Assembly: GCF_000423005.1 (NCBI RefSeq) | Contig: NZ_AUHD01000012.1 | Coordinates: 60,699-124,698 of the forward strand | DNA: 64,000 nt | Direction: 5' to 3' | From: Gelidibacter mesophilus DSM 14095 | Lineage (GTDB): Bacteria; Bacteroidota; Bacteroidia; Flavobacteriales; Flavobacteriaceae | Shown: positions 61,635-64,000 of the stretch, piece by piece | How the letters are laid out: each line of letters starts with the position of its first letter | How positions within the stretch are numbered: the stretch's first letter is position 1 | The notes under the pieces: generated by a model | What the model was told of the DNA's origin: nothing | Database searches by the model: none | The model's input: the letters and a program-made list of their open reading frames with translations, nothing else | Program-made: the position numbers and the translations under genes

Positions 61635-62471
61635 TTAAACCATTGCATATATTTCATCAAACAATATCTTATCAAATTTTTCCTGTTGCGAAAAAGTTTT
61701 TTTCAAGGTATTGTGAAGCATCCAATTAAAGGCGTTATACCCATCCCATAATGTGGGCGTTTTATAATAATCGTGTCCTTCTTCGGCTATCATATCCAAT
61801 AATTCCCTGGATTTCTTTGAAGGATTATCGTTTTTGTCGCTACATTCATATCGGAACAGTTTCGTTTTTTCCAATATTTCCTTTACGAATGCTTTGGTGT
61901 CGATAAGTACGATTTCTTCCATTTCCCTGAATTTTCTTGTGATTTCGTAGTATTCGTTATCCAAGAACTTCTCGAATAGAAAATTCAATTTCGGCATTAT
62001 TAAATCTGTATTGTTTTTGCTGTGCTTTATTGAAAATGCTATTTCTGATTGAGCAACGTGCAAGCCATTGGTGCATACTTCTCTATAAAATCCAAAATGC
62101 CCGGAAGTCTTTTCGCTTCCGTCATAGGAATTTTTGAAACGCAACATCGGTAATATCTTATCCTGTTCATTCTTCAACGAAAACTGATTATGGTCCTCGA
62201 TTATAAAGTCGGCAATGAAAGACCTGTCATTTCTGTTAATCGTGCGTTTATGATATTTCAGATTGGCATCCAGTAATAGCTGTTCGGCTTTTTTGAAAAA
62301 CAATTCATTTGGAATATGGCCATAACTGTTCGAGACCACATTCACAATTTTGTCATTGGAAATAACGGCATTTTCAAGTCCTCTTCGAGACTCCATACCA
62401 GTAATAATTTTTAACGATTTCATTTCATTTGAAACGAAAATTTCATCTTGTTGTAAACGATTTAAATACAT
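61635..62471 (-). CDS. DUF932 domain-containing protein
   Basis: This 278-residue protein matches the DUF932 (phage/plasmid-like) family: VVSNSYGHIPNELFFKKAEQ, FYREVCTNGLHVAQS and YNAFNWMLHNTLKKTFSQQE. DUF932 proteins are frequent on mobile elements and near DNA-repair genes; function is unknown. It lies near the right end of the ICE. Confidence 0.85.
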   Translation of the reverse strand: MYLNRLQQDEIFVSNEMKSLKIITGMESRRGLENAVISNDKIVNVVSNSYGHIPNELFFKKAEQLLLDANLKYHKRTINRNDRSFIADFIIEDHNQFSLKNEQDKILPMLRFKNSYDGSEKTSGHFGFYREVCTNGLHVAQSEIAFSIKHSKNNTDLIMPKLNFLFEKFLDNEYYEITRKFREMEEIVLIDTKAFVKEILEKTKLFRYECSDKNDNPSKKSRELLDMIAEEGHDYYKTPTLWDGYNAFNWMLHNTLKKTFSQQEKFDKILFDEIYAMV

Positions 62472-62510
62472 AATATTTGATTTTAGACCTGTCTGAAGAC
62501 AGATATGATT

Positions 62511-62544
62511 AAAAAAAGAAAGCCTACTCTTGCGAGCAGGCTTT
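62511..62544 (-). terminator. Intrinsic terminator of the coiled-coil gene
   Basis: Stem AAAGCCT / AGGCTTT with inner CTC/GAG pairing; on the minus strand it is followed by CTTTTTTTAA. It lies 24 bases past the 62568 stop. Confidence 0.8.
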
Positions 62545-62567
62545 CACATTTGAAGACATTAGCTTCA

Positions 62568-62975
62568 TTAAAGTTCAAATTTTAGAATCTGTTCTTCAAT
62601 CTCTGATTTACGTTGTTCCAAAGTGGACTGTAAATGTGTAGTTACCAACTTGATTAAATTCGTGTTGGTCGTCTTGAATTCCAGATTACGTGAGTCCCTT
62701 ATATGGAAGGAACTCGAACCATCCTGATTGTAATTGAACTTGGTAAGCTCGTTCAATGTTTCCGTCAACCGTTCACGTTGATTGGCCAAACCTCTCAATT
62801 TTTCAAACTTTTGAATTCTGTCATCCAAATTAATCTCTGGTTTTTTGGCTACCACGAGCTTTTCCGGTGTAACAGCTTTTCCGATAGCTTCCTCGGTCAA
62901 CTTCTTTTGAACTTCCTTTTTAACGGTTGCATTTACTTTTTTTGCTGTTCCGTTTGATTTTACTTTTGTTTCCAT
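62568..62975 (-). CDS. Hypothetical ICE coiled-coil protein
   Basis: This 135-residue protein has a Lys/Ala-rich low-complexity N-terminus (KSNGTAKKVNATVKKEVQKK), then helical segments (RIQKFEKLRGLANQRERLTE, THLQSTLEQRKSEIEEQIL). It is a usual neighbour of DUF932 in Bacteroidetes ICEs. No function is known to me. Confidence 0.65.
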   Translation of the reverse strand: METKVKSNGTAKKVNATVKKEVQKKLTEEAIGKAVTPEKLVVAKKPEINLDDRIQKFEKLRGLANQRERLTETLNELTKFNYNQDGSSSFHIRDSRNLEFKTTNTNLIKLVTTHLQSTLEQRKSEIEEQILKFEL

Positions 62976-63333
62976 AATTAAATGATTTTAGATTAAACAA
63001 TATTTGAGCAAAACCCAAACGGAAGACAAAATTTTAGAGTGGAAAGGAAACGGAATAAATAAGCGAGGGAAGAAGCGATGGCTTTATGCCGTCCCTTTTC
63101 CGAAAAATATTTTGCGACGTTTATATTTCGGTAATATTGTATGAATACTCTCTACCTCAAATTTTTCTATAGAAGTTCATCACTTAAAAGACCTATAATG
63201 AAATAGTTGATTACTCGATTTAATGTGTTTCCAGAATGATTAACTTAAAGATATTTAGTAGAAATGATAAGGCATAATGAACCAAATTTGAAGCAGTATT
63301 AAGAGTCATAAAATAAATGACTTTTTATGTTGG

Positions 63334-63389
63334 TTTGAAATAATACAAATTATATATTTGCACCATCAGAAAGTAAAGCATTTTACTTT
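63334..63389 (+). promoter_or_regulatory. Outward-facing promoter-like site with palindromic operator
   Basis: TTTG (63334-63337) and TATATTTG (63353-63360) resemble the -33 and -7 boxes with a short 15-base spacer. Ten bases on is the palindrome AAAGTAAA-gcat-TTTACTTT (63370-63389). It points towards attR and, in the circular form, towards int. Confidence 0.45.
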
Positions 63390-63407
63390 AAGTTCATTTA
63401 TAATATC

Positions 63408-63426
63408 GTCAACAAATCGGCTAACA
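63408..63426 (+). repeat. 19-bp subterminal repeat, right copy
   Basis: GTCAACAAATCGGCTAACA matches the left copy (13618-13636) in 18 of 19 bases, in the same orientation, 57 bases inside the right att. Confidence 0.7.
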
Positions 63427-63483
63427 GTTTGGTTCCGGAATCTGTAACTGATTGATATATATAATATTATGGGGAAAGGGTAT

Positions 63484-63503
63484 AATCCTGCCACCCCGAC
63501 AAA
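63484..63503 (+). other. Right attachment site (att repeat)
   Basis: AATCCTGCCACCCCGACAAA is identical to 13497-13516. Upstream bases no longer match tRNA-Pro, so this is the ICE-chromosome junction distal to the tRNA. Confidence 0.93.
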
Positions 63504-63513
63504 ATGGAGGTCG

Positions 63514-63531
63514 TCACGCCTAAAAGCGTGA
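63514..63531. repeat. Small palindrome TCACGC...GCGTGA, copy 3
   Basis: Same arms as the two copies at the tRNA-Pro locus, loop CTAAAA. It is again preceded by GGAGGTCG. It lies just outside the right att, so before ICE entry all three copies stood together at the tRNA-Pro locus. Confidence 0.75.
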
Positions 63532-63545
63532 TCTTTCCGACAATT

Positions 63546-63582
63546 AAAAGCCTAATAAATCAAAGATTTATTAGGCTTTTTT
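63546..63582 (+). terminator. Strong terminator beyond attR
   Basis: A perfect 16-bp stem (AAAAGCCTAATAAATC / GATTTATTAGGCTTTT) with a 3-base loop, then TT. It was probably the original terminator of tRNA-Pro before integration and also acts for the minus-strand transposase. Confidence 0.85.
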
Positions 63583-63677
63583 CATATGTGGCGTCGCCAA
63601 TGCAGTTTTGCCTAAGCAAGCAAATCAAAAAAGCCGTGAAAACCACTTATCGCAGGGATCAAGCCCAATTGTTGTGT

Positions 63678-64000
63678 TTATGCAAAGATTGTGGTTAATC
63701 TATAAAGGAAGAATTCTACATTTTTGACTCCTCTAAACTGTGCTCTAAAGGCTTTGATCTTTGCATTGAATGATTCTGCTGAGGCATTTGTACTTCTGTT
63801 TATAAAATAGTTCAGTATTGATCTATAATTGAGTGTTATCGTGTTCGCAATTGTGTTGAACGCTCTAAATCCTGTATTCTCTACATCTTTGTACCAATGT
63901 GCCAGTTTGGTATACGCTATTTCTATTGTTTTGGCTGTATTAAATATGTTCCTCAGTCCCTGGGTCAGATTAAAAGCGATCTTTATATCAGGATATTGAT
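63678..64000 (-). CDS. Transposase C-terminal part (ISL3/ISAon1-like), cut by window edge
   Basis: About 107 residues are visible, starting QYPDIKIAFNLTQG and ending in RSTNASAESFNAKIKAF, then FRGVKNVEFFLYRLTTIFA. The NAxAESFNxKxKxFR pattern with conserved Glu is the C-terminal signature of DDE transposases of the ISL3-like/ISAon1 kind, common in Bacteroidota. The frame continues past base 64000. It lies outside the ICE. Confidence 0.8.
   Translation of the reverse strand, partial: QYPDIKIAFNLTQGLRNIFNTAKTIEIAYTKLAHWYKDVENTGFRAFNTIANTITLNYRSILNYFINRSTNASAESFNAKIKAFRAQFRGVKNVEFFLYRLTTIFA

Larger units (their letters stand above)
62976..63483. other. ICE right-end non-coding region
   Basis: These 508 bases contain no gene. 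Near the end they hold an outward promoter-like box with a 20-bp palindrome (63353-63389) and the right copy of the 19-bp subterminal repeat (63408-63426), then att. Confidence 0.5.
13497..63503. mobile_element. Integrative and conjugative element (Bacteroidetes/CTnDOT-like transfer type), about 50 kb
   Basis: The element is bounded by identical 20-bp repeats, the left copy forming the 3' end of tRNA-Pro(TGG). It holds a tyrosine integrase just inside the left end and an excisionase-like HTH with RteC. It also has a tra operon (TraE, F, G, I, J, K, M, N), a mob operon with relaxase, accessory protein and VirD4-like coupling ATPase, an SSB, and cargo. The cargo is two metal-resistance islands, a CDF exporter and a nuclease/helicase defence-like cassette. 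All hallmark functions are present, though TraH, TraL and TraO-Q homologues were not recognised, so autonomous transfer is likely but not certain. Confidence 0.93.

Noticed and set aside
63504..63698. 64-codon plus-strand frame just outside attR
   Set aside because: It crosses a palindrome and the strong terminator hairpin and overlaps the transposase end.

Overview
The window comes from a low-GC Bacteroidota chromosome, most likely a member of the Flavobacteriaceae. The evidence is the gene set (a DUF5686 protein with a carboxypeptidase-regulatory-like domain, a YtxJ-type bacillithiol-system protein, a 7TM-HD phosphohydrolase, flavobacterial lipoproteins), frequent TAnnTTTG promoter-like boxes, and a complete Bacteroidetes-type conjugation module. 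The genus cannot be read from the sequence.

Layout. Positions 1-13.05 kb are ordinary core chromosome: smpB, deoD, deoC, clpB, ytxJ, an NlpC/P60-like protein whose catalytic Cys is Ala, a thiolase, a 7TM-HD protein and tRNA-Ser(GCT). Positions 13.06-13.51 kb are an unusual tRNA-Pro locus. It holds a wrecked tRNA-Pro copy, small palindromes, a GIY-YIG nuclease ORF whose stop codon lies inside the next tRNA, and an intact tRNA-Pro(TGG). From 13,497 to 63,503 lies an integrative and conjugative element (ICE) of about 50 kb, inserted at the 3' end of tRNA-Pro and bounded by a perfect 20-bp direct repeat. The right flank holds a strong terminator and the C-terminal part of a transposase.

The ICE runs in modules. 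These are: a tyrosine integrase without the canonical first Arg, plus an ORF6N protein; a zinc-type CDF exporter behind a palindromic operator; a compact tra operon (traE, F, G, I, J, K, M, N on the minus strand); an amidase and a coupled 31-residue mini-ORF; a three-gene defence-like cassette (OLD ATPase/TOPRIM nuclease, UvrD helicase, PD-(D/E)XK-like protein); a replication/excision set (DnaC-like ATPase, winged-helix protein, excisionase-like HTH, RteC); metal-resistance island 1 (a CPC P1B ATPase, an SPC P1B ATPase, two Fur-like regulators, a PII-like protein with no T-loop Tyr, a CzcB adaptor and a giant CzcA-TolC fusion); the mob operon (BfmA-like, DUF5712-like relaxase, VirD4-like coupling protein); a candidate oriT; ssb and small ICE proteins; and metal-resistance island 2 (CusA-like, an adaptor interrupted by TAG, CusC-like, His-rich secreted proteins). 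DUF932 and a coiled-coil protein precede the right end.

The element looks like a vehicle for divalent and possibly monovalent metal efflux plus anti-phage defence. The least-described features are the OLD-UvrD-nuclease trio, a 14-bp motif found three times upstream of int, xis and mob, and the tRNA-Pro/GIY-YIG/palindrome locus.
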